Assembly (NCBI GenBank): GCA_965178125.1 | Contig: OZ237748.1 | Coordinates: 682,001-746,000, forward strand | Direction: 5' to 3' | Length of the DNA stretch: 64,000 nucleotides | From: Bilabrum cf. latius | Taxonomy: Eukaryota > Bigyra: Bicosoecida > Bigyra > Bicosoecida | Part shown: positions 1 to 15,771 of the stretch, one piece after another | Numbering within the stretch: the first letter of the stretch is position 1 | How the letters are laid out: each line of letters starts with the position of its first letter | Translations under genes and position numbers: made by a program | Notes under the pieces: model-generated | Databases searched by the model: none | The model's input: the letters and a program-made list of their open reading frames with translations, nothing else | What the model was told of the DNA's origin: nothing

Positions 1-2
1 TG

Positions 3-1718
3 GACGGGTCCTCCAAGGGCTACGGGTACGTGCAGTTCGACTCGATGGAGCACGCCCAGCGGGCCATCGACCAGTTCAACGGGCTTACCGTGGATGGGCA
101 CAAGCTGGAGCTGGAGCACTACAAGCGCAGGGACCAGCGCCGCAAGGACGGGGCCAACCAGTGGACCAACGTGATCGTCTTCGGGCTGCCCCCCCAGTGG
201 GGAGACCAGGCGCTGGCGGCCATGGCCAAGCAGTCTGGCTTCGATGCGCAGAGCTGCAAGGTGGCGGTGGACTCGGAGGGCAAGAGCAGGGGGTTTGGGT
301 ACGTCAACCTGCGCTCGAACGGGGATGCGGTTGCATTCACGAGCAAGGTGACGGGGAGCATCTGGAGCGAGGACGTGGATCTCGTCAAGGCGGCGCCCGC
401 CCCTCAGGAAGAGGGCAAGGTGGCGGGGGGAGATGGCGAGAAGGCGGGGCCGGGGGGCGCAGGGGAGGACGAGGGCGAGAGCAAGGACGGGGAGGGCAAG
501 GAGGCAGCTGCTGCCCGCCCTCTGCTGGGCTCGCAGGAGTCCAGGAAGAGGGCGGGGGCTGCCGATGACGGGTCGGGGTACGTGCTGGACGCGCGGCGGC
601 ACATGACCCGCGCCGAGATCGGCCGGTAGAAGGAGGAGCAGAGGCGCAAGCTGCGGGCCTCCCGTGCCAAGAGCAACTCGAACCTGTTCGTGCGTCAGCT
701 GGACGAGGAGGTGACGGAGGATGACCTGCGGGCCGAATTCGAGGACTGCGGGCGCATCACGAGCGTCAAGGTGGCCCGGGACCAGGAGACGGGGGTGTCC
801 CGCGGGTTTGGCTTCGTGGCTTTCTCCAAGGACGAGGAGGCGCAGGAGGCGCTGCGCAAGGACCGTACCCTGCTGCGTGGCAAGCCCATCAAGGTGGTGC
901 TGCACGTGCCCAGGGACCAGCGGGCCAGGCAGCTGGCGGAGAAGAAGCGCAAGCAGGCGCAGAGGCAGGGCATGATGGCGGCTCAGGGCATGGGCATGGG
1001 CGGCGGGCCCGGCATGATGGGCGGCCCCATGGGCATGATGGGGGTGATGGGCATGCAGATACAGCCCATGATCATGCAGCGCGCCGCCCAGCTGCTCATG
1101 CAGCTCTCGCAGGAGGCGCAGAGGCAGAAGGGGGCTGCCCTGTCCATGCAGGAGCAGCAGCAGCTCATGCAGCGGGCCTTCATGGGCGCCCAGCAGGAGG
1201 TCATGCAGCAGATGTACCGCCAGCAGATGGCCATGATGCAGCAGATGCAGCAGCAGCAGCAGCAGCAGGGGGGGCAGCAGGGGGGGAGGGCCGCGCAGCC
1301 GCCGCAGGTGGCACAGGCCCAGCCCCAGGCACAGGCCCAGGCCCAGGCCGGCCAGCAGGCAGGAGCGGGTGCAGGCGCGGCCCAGCAGGCCCCCCCTGCA
1401 GTGTCCGCCTCGCAGCCCTCGTAGGCCGCCGCCTTCCTCGAGAGGATCAGGCACATGGCGCCCAACGAGCAGAAGCAGGCCATCGGCACCGAGCTCTACT
1501 CGCTGCTGCAGCGGCTCCCGTACGAGCGCCCAGCGATCAACGGGGTGGATGATCTGGAGGGGGCCATCACGGGCATGCTGCTCAATGGGTACCAGGGCGG
1601 AGACCCGGGGGCGCTCGTGGGGCTGCTGGACGAGCCAGCGACGCTGCAGAACCAGGCCAAGGAAGCTGTCTCTATGCTGGTTTCTTCTCGCGGGCTGCAG
1701 GGTGCACCTGCCCAGTGA
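3..1718 (+). CDS. PABP: Poly(A)-binding protein, 5' end outside window
   Basis: Cytoplasmic poly(A)-binding protein; binds mRNA poly(A) tails and recruits translation and decay factors. The window opens inside an RRM (KGYGYVQF is RNP1). A second RRM follows (VIVFGLP, then KSRGFGYV), then an acidic linker, another RRM (NLFVRQL, then SRGFGFVAF), a Met/Gln-rich linker and a C-terminal MLLE/PABC domain (EQKQAIGTELYSLLQ...). The frame is open from base 3 to a TGA at 1716-1718 if the in-frame TAGs at 627-629 and 1422-1424 are sense. Each lies in the middle of a conserved region, so under the standard code the gene would fall into three pieces. The N-terminus is missing from the window. Identity is secure; the exact paralogue is not. 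Confidence 0.9.
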
Positions 1719-2003
1719 TTCAATGGAAGCTAGCGATCTGTGCGGCAAGAGATGGATACTGGCCCAATGGTCCCATGGTTTCAATCGGCACTTGGTGTGG
1801 CATCTGGCCACGTTGCCCATGCTCTGCTCAACCAGGCCTGCAGTTGCAATCATTAAACACTGCAAGCGATATGTATTCTTATTGCAGTTCCGTACAAACT
1901 GTCCGAGTTAGTCTTGGCCCTTGGCCCTCACACTCGTACTAGAAGTAGCCCCGCAAACGCCCCAGGCCTACAGACTAGACTACTAGCAGTCGAGTGGGCG
2001 CAT

Positions 2004-6362
<4,359 letters not shown>

Positions 6363-6841
6363 GGCCCAGATTGAATCTGAAAAACTAAATTCCTTCAGTG
6401 CTACACAGGCATCTGTGGTGGATGAGTGGCTCAGAACATTGACGCGGATGCACTCTCAAATACAATACTTGGGCATTTTAGATCATCCACGAGTCGAATG
6501 CCTAACTATTAGATGACTAGGGATGGCATAACTGCAACGACACGTCCAAATAGTAGCATTTCTTGCTGAGACCAAGGTGCCAGAGTACGAAATGCTTGGC
6601 CCCAGAATCCTCGGAAAGCACCCGTTTCGCCCGAAATGCACAATACCATAGCCAAGCACAGGTATTACGAAAATGAGAGGCAGATTGGAATCATGATAGT
6701 AACTTTATGGATTGCAACTATGACTCACGCGACAAATCGAAAAATTATCTCTCGAAAAGGGTGACAAATTTCAACGACGCGGTCGTTCCTTTGTAGCGTG
6801 ATGATACTATATCGTAAGACTGATTTGACCCATTAGAGGGC
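6363..6841. other. Intergenic region between divergent genes
   Basis: About 480 bp of lower-GC DNA between the divergently transcribed zinc-finger and HtrL-like genes. No coding signal seen. It presumably carries both promoters, but I recognise no motif. Confidence 0.5.
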
Positions 6842-8584
6842 ATGTCCTCCCGCGATCGAGTGTAGTCGCCCTCAGGAATTGGTTGTTGTAGTAGATTGTT
6901 TGGTGATGGGTCGACAGAGTGCGGCAGGGGGGTCGGGATCGGTATTATTCTTGGCCTCTGCATTACGACAGCTGTGATGATTGGGCTGCCCTCGCCCCGA
7001 GGCCATGGGTTACGAGACCGGCTGCGCGTTGAATTGGAGAAAAAAACAGAAATATTAAACTCGAAGCTCAAGCGCCGCGTTGATTAGATCGGAGAGCAGG
7101 TCAGAGAGCAGACCGAACTGCTGGCCGAGAAGGAGCCGGAGGAAGACGACGGTCACTCGATCCCTATTGCAGCACCCGATAGTCCTCTGAGTGGCTAGAA
7201 GTCGGTGCCAGTATCTAGAGGGATTTCCGGAGGGGCGTCTACCGGGCACGGTGCGAATCAGGCATCCCTGCCTGCTCCACTCGTGCTGCAGTCCGCCGCG
7301 GCGCCTTCCCGAGGCAGCGGGTCAGCCTCTATCTCGGATCTCCCAAAGGGACTGGCTGCTGGCTAGCTGTCAGCGGCTACTGCTGCGCTGCACATGCGGT
7401 TCGGCTGGCAGGGGGACTCAGGTCCATGGGCCGAGGATGACTTGCCGGAGCCGGTGCTCCCGTACGAGCTGGCGTACCCTGCTGATGCCCGGCGGCAGGC
7501 AGGCGAAGGTGACGGCGCCGAGCCCTTCCTGGACACGGATCTGCCCCTGTGGGGGATCCACCAGGAGCCGGACGAGGATTGGTTCAAGCGGGCGATAGAC
7601 AAGGCAGTGCGGTGCGAGAGGGGCGTGCAGGCAGGGGAAGAGAGTGCCGAGGAGAAGCAGGGCTCGGGGGAGTGGCCTTACAACAAGGGACACGAGTACA
7701 GGGAGGACCAGTGGCCGGGGGAGGAGGATTTCAATGATGACTTCACGCTGGTGACCACTCTGATGGACCTCAAGCGGGGCGAGGGCAGGAACGGACAGTT
7801 CAAGAGGTCCATGGGAGAGTACTTTTCCCGGTTCCAGAGAGTCATCGACAGAGGATTCAAGATGGTCATCTACATGCCGAAGGAATTCGAAAAATCCCTC
7901 CGTCTGGACCCGGGCAAGCACAAGGTGGTGCACATGACCACGGATGACCTGGAGGAGTACTTTGAGTACTACGCGAGGGCGCAGGCAGTGAGGACGAGCG
8001 ACCTGTGGGTGAGACAGGGCAAGGCGCTCAACTGGCTGTGGCACGCACCGCAGTCCCAGCTGCAGCACTACGTGCCCCTGGTGATGAGCAAGATGTTCAT
8101 GCTGCGAGATGCAGCCAGGTGGAATCCCTTTCGGTCCAGGTACCTCATGTTCCTGGATGCAGGGCACTACTGTGCGGGTGACCTGGTGCCGGGCAAGATG
8201 GGCATGTACAAGAGACACATGGAAAACGGGTTTTTCTGCACCCACTGGCCCTACGGCAGCGCCACGGAGGTGCATGGGTTCGGAGACAGGGCCTTCCACC
8301 GGTACATGGCCCAGAGGCAGGACCCCTTGCAGATCGTGAGGGGGGGCATCCTAGGGGGGACGAGGGCCAGCATCGAGTGCGTGTCGAAGGTGTACCAGAC
8401 CGCCATCCGACAGACGCTGTAGGACGGGTACATGGGAACGGAGGAGAACATCCTGGCCATCGCGCTCAAGAGGTTCCCGGGGCTCTTCGATGCATTCGAC
8501 AACAACTCGCTGGGGGGACACGGGGACAATTGCGCGTCCTTCACGGCCAATAGGCAGCGGGCCCACAAGCACCCACCGGCGTGA
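6842..8584 (+). CDS. HtrL/YibB-like type II membrane protein
   Basis: 580 aa when TAG is read as Gln. The start ATG at 6842 gives MSSRDRV, then a TAG; further in-frame TAGs lie at 7085-7087, 7196-7198, near 7364 and at 8420-8422; the stop is TGA at 8582-8584. A single hydrophobic segment near residues 36-55 (GIIILGLC-like, ending VMIGLP) followed by a charged stalk and a low-complexity linker suggests a signal anchor with a lumenal C-terminal domain. That domain (TLVTTLMDLKRG..., FSRFQRVIDRGFKMVIYMP, FRSRYLMFLDAGH) resembles the HtrL/YibB family: an opening beta-strand plus DLxRG, a Y/F-x-FT/MP strand, and a WxDAGH-like acidic motif. Many such proteins sit in glycan loci and are glycosyltransferase-like; activity is inferred. 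The ATG could instead be further downstream. Confidence 0.65.
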
Positions 8585-9249
8585 TTGGTGGGTGGGGGAT
8601 AGTGTAGAAGGTGAGCGTAGGGGCCGGGCGGGGGTGGGCGGACTGTGAACCCACTGGAAGGTGGACTCTGAGTTGCGGGTGAAATCATAACCATGTGATC
8701 AAAGCTCAATGCTCAATGCGTGCAGTCTGCACAGCCTGCCCGCGGCAAGCGTGTTGTGTTGGTGTTGTCGTCATCACCCCTGGTCATCACATGTGCCTTC
8801 GCCGCGGAGCAGAACCGCCACCGCCACTGGGTGGCAGTGGGCTCGGAGCCGAGCAACGATGCTTCCTGCTCTCTTGCGCACTTTAAGCTGCAATGCTGGT
8901 CTAGATTCCAGAACGAAACGCTGGATTTATTCGTCAATCCAACTAAAACTATTGTTTTGCTAAGCAAATGCGACAGTATGAGGCAGAAGCAGCAGCGGGA
9001 GCACGCCACAGCACTTGGGTACGGCACGTGCAGCAGGACGAAATGAGGGGCTTGCTAAAAGCGTCTGCCCAGCATGCATCCATTGTTTTTAAATAGGATG
9101 TGACAGCTGCATCAAGAAAGGCAAGTCGGGGATCGTAGCTTGCGTTGAATCGCCTAGTTGACCCCAGATGGGCTTCTGCAACGGCCAGGCCAGACACGTC
9201 CGGCGGCGCAGCAACACCGTACGTATCTAGATTTAGTAAACGTTATTTA
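8585..9249. other. Intergenic region, no gene seen
   Basis: 665 bp between two plus-strand genes. It contains the presumed 3' UTR of the HtrL-like gene and the promoter of the ankyrin gene. Short ORFs here overlap on both strands and show no recognisable domain. Confidence 0.5.
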
Positions 9250-12200
9250 ATGGCCAGAATGCCAAAGGAGACTGTAGCAGTGAATCCCGATGACTACTTC
9301 GACCCCAGGGTGCATCGCGCCGACGACAAGGGCCTGCCTCCCATGGACCGGGTGCGCGTGCAGCTCGACGAGATCAGGGAGAGGAAGCGACTGGCACAGT
9401 CCGGTGGTAGCAAAACATTGGACGACGTAAAGCAGGGCCCGCTGGGCACTCTCCGCAACCTGCTCCTCCGAAATGCGAACTCTCCCGACCGCCTCCCTCC
9501 CCGAGACAGGTACCGCCGCAGCATCCACGGGACTGCGGATGATCTGCCCCCCACATTCGGGCTGCCCACCAGGCCCGCGCTAGAGGACAATGCCACGCAG
9601 CATCGCGATGCACTGGGCGATGCCTCAGGCAAGGGCACCGGCAAGATGCCCCGTGGGCAGTACTACGACCCTACCGAGGAGAGGGGCGTGGCTGAGCTGG
9701 AGAGGACCATGCCGCATCGACTGAGACCCAGCGACGCCATGAGGAGATTCTCGCTGTTCACGATGCCTCCCATGAAGATGATACCGAGCTAGAAAGGGGA
9801 GAAGTGGGGCGGCGCACAGCACAGATGGACCTACTAGTAGAGCCAGGACCCTGAGGCTGCATCGCGGGCAGTGGAGTAGCCCACGCAGGCAACCGCACAG
9901 GCACAGGGTCTGTCAGATCCTGAAGGTGACGATCCCAGCAGAGACGAACCCCCTGCCAGTGGCCTATCCGGACCCTATGACGCGCTGCTGGCCTCCTCGA
10001 GGCGCCTGCAGGACTCGAGGGAGGAGCAGCAGAGGCATGCCGCGGCAGTGGCGCTCATGGGCACTGCAGGGACAGGCCCCGGGCTATTCGACATGGTGCC
10101 GCTGCAGGAGCATGTGCGGACAGGGCCCCGCGATTCGCCAGAGCAGGAGCTGCAGGACACGGCTGTAGCACACGGCGTGAGGTTCATTCTGGACGGGGAG
10201 CAGGAGCAGGAGCAGGAGATCTAGGATAAGGGGCGGGTCCAGGCGAGGGGAAGGGGTGGTGATGGTGAGGGAGCGATGGGAGGGTCCAAACGGCCCGGGC
10301 ATGCGCTGCGAGAGGCGCAAGGGTCCTCTCGAGGAAGGCCGCACGCTCGCATGTTCGATGAGCAGGCAGCCGCGATCCAGAGGAAAGAGGCCGAGAGGCA
10401 CAGAGGGAGGGGCAGGCAGGACCCCTCCCACCCGCTGCACCGCCCCAATGCCGGCGAGATAGGGACATCCGGTGTGAGCCAGCTCAACAGGAGGGGAGAC
10501 ACGAGAGCAGCCCCCAACTATGCCACGCGAGAGGGGAGCGGCATGATACGGGGCACGCTGTCGGTGGGGTATGAGGCCGTGCGGGAGGCAACAGCGTGCG
10601 CCCGTCGGTTCGGGAGCATCCTGGACACGCGGTACATGGACGATTTCGTGGAGCTGCAGATGGTCTTCATGCCCGAGTTCTACGAGCCATTCGTGGCGGG
10701 TATGCAGGGGGCCATTGGGAGCAGCTTTCACTTCGCGCCAGAGGTGAGCCCGCCGCTGTTCGTGGCGCAGATCGGCAAGTCTGTGAGCGACATGAAGAGC
10801 GAGAAAGGCGCCCGGGTGGTTGGTGGACAGGAGCAGGGGCAGGAGAAGAAGCAGGGGCGGGCGTCGACGGCTTCAGCTCAACCAGCTGCTTCTTGTTCAG
10901 GCGGTGCAGCAAATAGCAAGCCATCGAACGCTTCCAACCTTCAAGCAGCGGCAGCAACGCCGCAACCGGCACCAAACCCATCAGCCGCCTAGGGCACATC
11001 GGGTGGCAGGCACGTTACACCTGCCGCGCAGCTGTTCAAGCTTAAGGAGCTGCAAGCCACCGAACAGATGCAGGTCCTCGTGGACGAGAGGTTCCGGGAG
11101 CTTGCATCCAAAGGGGCAGAGCACGACCTGAGAACATACATGAAGTGGGGCGCTCCTGTGGAGGTAGACGCGCCCGATGACCCGCAGGAGGACGTGGAGG
11201 CCAGCAAGCTCGCGTCCAGGGTGGGGCCCAGCCGCACCCGCAAGCGGAGCCGAGGCAAGAAAAGCGCTGCACAGGAAATGCTGACGGACCGCCGCAAGCG
11301 GGTGCAGCACCTCGAGAAGGAGAGGCGGGCCATGATCCGCATGGGGGGGCCTGCTCCCGAGGACCAGAGGCCCCGCGTGTATCCCGCGCTGGACGGACAG
11401 GACGAGGAAGGGCACACGGCGCTCATGCTGGCGGCGAGCCACGGTCACCCAGCAGCCGTGCGAATGCTGCTAGGCATGGGTGCCAAGGCGAGCAAGAGGA
11501 ACAACAAGGGCAGGTCGGCTTTGGACCTGGCCCGGCTGCAGTCCAACGCAGCCTCGCTCGCCCTGTCGTTGCATGCCCAGGGGGCTGCGGACCGCAAGAA
11601 AAGGGCGGGACAGTGCGTGGTGCTGCTGGACCAGCGCAGTCTCCTCCAGTGCGCCAAGGACGGCGATCTCCGGAAGGTCCGCCGGCACATCGACCACCTG
11701 GGAGAGAGCCCCAACCTGACCAATCGGTATGGGCAGACCCCTCTGCACTTTGCTGCCATGAACCGGGACTTGCCCATGGTGCAATTCCTGGTGTCGAGGG
11801 GGGCGGATTTGGGCAGGAAGAACAACCTGGGGCAGTCGCCGGACGTTCTCCTGGGGGACGAAGAGGACCGGGAACTGAAAGAGGCACTGCTGCAGGCGGT
11901 GCATCGGGGTCAGGCTGAGAGAAGGAAGCAGGAATCCAGGGAGAGGCAGCTGGCGAGGGCCCAACAGGAGAGAGTCATGAAGGAGGAGAGGGCGCTGAGG
12001 CAGCTGCGGGCACTGACGCGGGGCACCACCGCGGCGAGGAGTGTGTTCCCTGCCCTGAGGGAGAGGGAGAGGGAGCGGGAGAGGGGCGCGGGCGCGGGGC
12101 AATGGGCCTCCGAGGGTTCGCCGTAGCTCCAGCAACAATCTAGCGGTGTCGCGCCCCTGCCTTTCTTGCCTGGGGGGCACCCCGAGTCTGCTCCCGACCG

Positions 12201-12678
12201 GGCCAAGCGGCTGGCGGCTTCTCATGGATCCATGGGGGGCAGCATGGTGGCGATGGAGCGGGCCCGATCCAAGCTGGCACACAAAGGGAGGAAGAATGGG
12301 GGTGGCATCGGGCTGCTGGGAGGAAAAGAAGATGTCTGGTCCACCGCTGGATTGGACAAGGATCCTGCCCTTCAGCTGAGCTGGACCCGGCACGCCACTC
12401 GGTTCGCAGACTCGATGGCGCGCGCGAGACAGGCACAGGTGCAGCGGAGGCGCGTGAGGGGGGCGCTGCAGGAGGGCAGGGGGGAGATGACTGCAGGGGC
12501 CACTGCCTATGTCCCCTTGGAGGGGGACCTAAGGGTGCAGCGGCAGCGGGGGGTTCTTCTGGCCACCGTGCACGCCCCCGAGCTAGAGGCAAAGAGCCAA
12601 GCGCCAGACCCGCGGGACCCAGCCTTCGAGGCGTGGTTTGCCATGCGGTTCGGGACAGTGGCGGAGGAGGACGGCTGA
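9250..12678 (+). CDS. Large ankyrin-repeat protein
   Basis: 1142 aa when TAG is read as Gln. One frame from ATG 9250 (MARMPKETVAVNPDD) to TGA 12676-12678 contains TAGs at 9790-9792, a TAG-TAG pair near 9835-9840, and others near 9883, 10221, 10990 and 12124, with no TAA or TGA. The N-terminal half is charged and Gln/Glu-rich without a recognised fold. Ankyrin-type units follow near residues 720-770 (EEGHTALMLAASHGHPAAV..., LLGMGAKASKRN) and 800-880 (LLQCAKDGDLRKVRRHI..., YGQTPLHFAAMNRDLPMV...). Then come an Arg/Glu-rich coiled-coil segment and a conserved-looking C-terminal tail. Likely a cytoplasmic scaffold or cytoskeletal/ciliary protein, but the function is unknown. The whole frame would be five pieces under the standard code. 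Confidence 0.75.
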
Positions 12679-12827
12679 GGGCAAAGCGTGGAAGCAAATA
12701 CTTACACAATATGCCGCTGGTTCCATCACCGTTCACTCGTCACCGTGCTGTGGACCACACCGGTGGATTGCCAATAGAAAATGCGGGAAAGCACTCTACT
12801 CGATGCATAAGGGACTAAATCTAAGGC

Positions 12828-13355
12828 ATGGAATCCGAGCAACCGGGTAATGTGGAGGACAATAGTCAATTTTGTGGCTTTCGGGGAGACGAAGCCCCGG
12901 CGCGCGTCTCGCTGGCACTCGCGGGAGCTACTTGGATGGGTGCGGTGATGTGTTTCGAAGGCGCAAGCGGGACAGAAGAGGGGGCTGAGGACCTGAGTCA
13001 TGCAGCAAGCTGGACAATAGCAACTGCTCGAGTTTTAACTATTGTTTTTTCCTGTTCAGCTATGCTGACTGCGGGTCTGGCTGCAAGACAGCGATTGATC
13101 CGATTCGTGCACTTGACGTGCGCCATGATGGCCATTGCCGCTGCCGGCCTTCTGGCGCTTGTGGCGACTAGTCGCATGCCCGATAGTATGTTAGTAAGTT
13201 TTGTGGGGTTCTCGGTGCAGCTTATAGCTTGCTCGTCCCTCCTTTACCTATCTACTCAGAAGAGAAGAGGGGCGGAGAGCAGCGGAGAATTAGTCCGGCC
13301 GCGAAAGCAAGGTGGTAGGAGCAGCCGATAGCCTCCAGACTACAGTATGGTATGA
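12828..13355 (+). CDS. Small multi-pass membrane protein, unknown
   Basis: 175 aa. ATG 12828 (MESEQPGNVEDN) to TGA 13353-13355, reading the TAG at 13329-13331 as Gln. About four hydrophobic segments are visible: near residues 28-45 (LALAGATWMGAVM), 63-85 (ATARVLTIVFSCSAML), 92-113 (LTCAMMAIAAAGLLALVA) and 121-142 (FVGFSVQLIACSSLLYL). A basic C-terminal tail follows. No family recognised. It lies 150 bp downstream of the ankyrin gene in the same orientation. An intron-containing alternative model cannot be excluded. Confidence 0.5.
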
Positions 13356-14172
13356 ATCGCATGGGTATAACTAGACGAGGTCAAGCATGAAGGTTTGTCT
13401 CCACTGACCGGGGTTCACTGCCCAACTGCAACCGCAAGTGCAGAATGCGGGGGTACGAGCATACGCGCTTCACATCAGGCTGAGACGCCATGATGCGATT
13501 ATCATTAATTGTGTGCATAGAATAGTTGCGATTTCGCACACTGATTACATCTTAACATTAGTATCAGTCAAGGAGAGCATGTCTATTGCGTCCATCGCTG
13601 GAGTGGGCAAGACCGATTCGTGTTTTAGCTTCCTAACGACCTCGCTGAGCTCGTAGCGGACAACCTGAGTTTACAGATAAACACAATTACCTGTCTTAGC
13701 AAAGAAAGAATGCTGGCCTCTACAGGCTGGCTGTCTGTTTGTGCATCAATTAACTCATATTCATCACCGCACAAAGCGGATGATCCCAATCGTGCCACGT
13801 TCCCACGTTTTGACGGCTACAGGGGATACGGCCCGCGCACGAGTTACGGTTGCATTAAATTTAAACGAGCATGGCGATCCGACTTCATCATTGGATCATA
13901 TCGGTCGCTGCCGTAGTTGCGGTGAGACGCCAACCTGCGGCTGGACCCGTTAGCTTATGCACGCGCGATTGTGGAAACAGTACTGGCTTAAATTGCAGCA
14001 TGCGTCTATTGTACGAATTTTCGCATACCATTTTTTTCTATTCTGGCATTGCCAACTTGATTAAACGCCGAATTCCTTCGACAGAACGAGGTGACGGGGC
14101 TTGTCGTCCAGCCACCCATCGCCACCCACTACCTAGTCACGCATCAATTGCTGCCCTGCACGCGCTAGGATA
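13356..14172. other. Lower-GC intergenic region
   Basis: About 820 bp with short overlapping ORFs and no recognised domain, upstream of the first elongase copy. It may contain an unrecognised 5' exon of that gene. Confidence 0.4.
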
Positions 14173-15564
14173 ATGTCATATCATGATACTAATTTCGAAA
14201 TTATTATACCCATCGAATCATGTTTAAGCCTGTTATGTCCGCAGAATACGATGCTGCTACTGATGTACGCTCCCTTCGGCCCCCAGATCCACCCGAGCTT
14301 CCCCGGCGCTGATGCGCTCCGCCCCGAGACCACGTCTGTGCTCGTCCCGGCCGTCATGTCCTCTGCTTACTTGCTCTTCTTGGCCGCCACCCGCATGGCC
14401 TGCGGGCCCATCTCGGAGCGGGCCGGGCTGGACAAGGGGTCCAAGGAGCCCTCGTGGCGCGCGCATGAGGACAAGCAGGTGCACCAGCGGGTGAACAAGA
14501 CATTCGCCAAGGAGGGGCAGCGGGCTGCAGACAAGGCCGCAGAGGAGCTTGCCGCCGATCTGCCCGAGCGCACCGCAGCCAGCGTGCAGGGCCGGGCGCA
14601 GGCTATGCGTGCAGCCGCTTCCCGCGCTGTGCTGCTTCCCGAGGCCAAGATCGTGTACAACGCCTACCAGGTGCTGATGAACATCGGGATGGTGTCATTC
14701 TTCCTGTACGGTGTGTATGACATGGTGCGGGCCAGCAGGGACACTCCCGAGGGCAAGGACCTCGGGTGGGTGCAGGGCGTGCTGCAGCTCTCGCAGCCCT
14801 TCCACGTGGTGCACGGAGAGCCAAAGACCAGCGGACTGCCAGGGGGGCTGGCCCCCAGCGGCTGGCTGCGGTGGGCCTTCTGGGTGCACTACACGAACAA
14901 GTTCGTCGAGTATGCAGACACTGTGTTCATGGTGGCAGAGCAGCGCTGGCAGCAGGTGACCTTCCTGCACACGGTGTGAGTACAAGAGGAGTGATATCGT
15001 TTGGGCGGGGAGGAGGGGGAGGGGGGAGGGGGGCACAGTACGAATGCCCTGCTTTCCGCCCAGGCTGCTGTACCGTGCATATACCCGCCATCGTTCGTCC
15101 TTTCCTTTTCGTTCCTTCCTGTCTCCCGGCGCAGGCACCACTTCATGATGGGCTGGGTGTGGTGGACTGGCTGCACCATCCCCGCAGGAGCCGCTCCGTC
15201 TTTCTTCAGCGGTGCCTTCAACTCGTTTGTGCACATCGTGATGTACACGTACTACCTGGTCAAGGCGGTGACCCAGCGCGACGTGTGGTGGAAGGAGGCC
15301 GTGACGTGGCTTCAGCTGGTGCAGTTCGTGTGCGTGTTCGCACACGCTGCATTCTACATGGTCACAGATCCAGAGCACAAGATTTTCAGTAGCACGCTGA
15401 CTCTTCTGGCAGTTGGAACTTCTACCTTTATGTTTTTCCTGTTCTCGGATTTCTTCGTGAAGACGTACTGCAAGGGGAAGCGACGCGGCAAGGGAGGAAG
15501 CGATGGCCCGCGAGCGCAGCGGTCGGGATCTCGCGCGAATGCGACAAAGCCCAAGGAGCAGTGA
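14173..15564 (+). CDS. ELO-family fatty-acid elongase, copy 1 (5' end altered)
   Basis: Membrane 3-ketoacyl-CoA synthase of the ELO/PUFA elongase type, acting in the ER. Exons 14173..14975 and 15135..15564; the 159-bp GT-AG intron (GTGAGT ... GGCGCAG) splits the catalytic histidine box, and splicing restores HTVHH (HxxHH). Other ELO signatures: KFVEYADT, QVTFLH, NSFVHIVMYTYY, TWLQLVQF. The C-terminus is Lys/Arg-rich (KGKRRGKGG), as in ER-retained elongases. TGA stop at 15562-15564. Downstream of CCGCAGAATACG it is nearly identical to copy 2; upstream it differs completely and lacks copy 2's first exon. Its N-terminus is therefore either a new start (ATG 14173) or an unrecognised exon, and it may be a 5'-truncated duplicate. 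Confidence 0.8.
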
Positions 15565-15771
15565 TTTCCAATCGTATTTTACAATTGACAGGCAATGCAA
15601 CTGATTCAGTCTGTTCTATCGTACCGCAACGGTTGCATATGTTGCAGCTCCGAACGAGTCCTTCGCAAACCCCAACAATTGTATTTCGTTGGACATTTTC
15701 GAGGCGTCACTTCTATTGTACCGAGTTCGGTGGATCAGTTTCGACAAAAGCAGCGGCTCGGATTTGCAAAG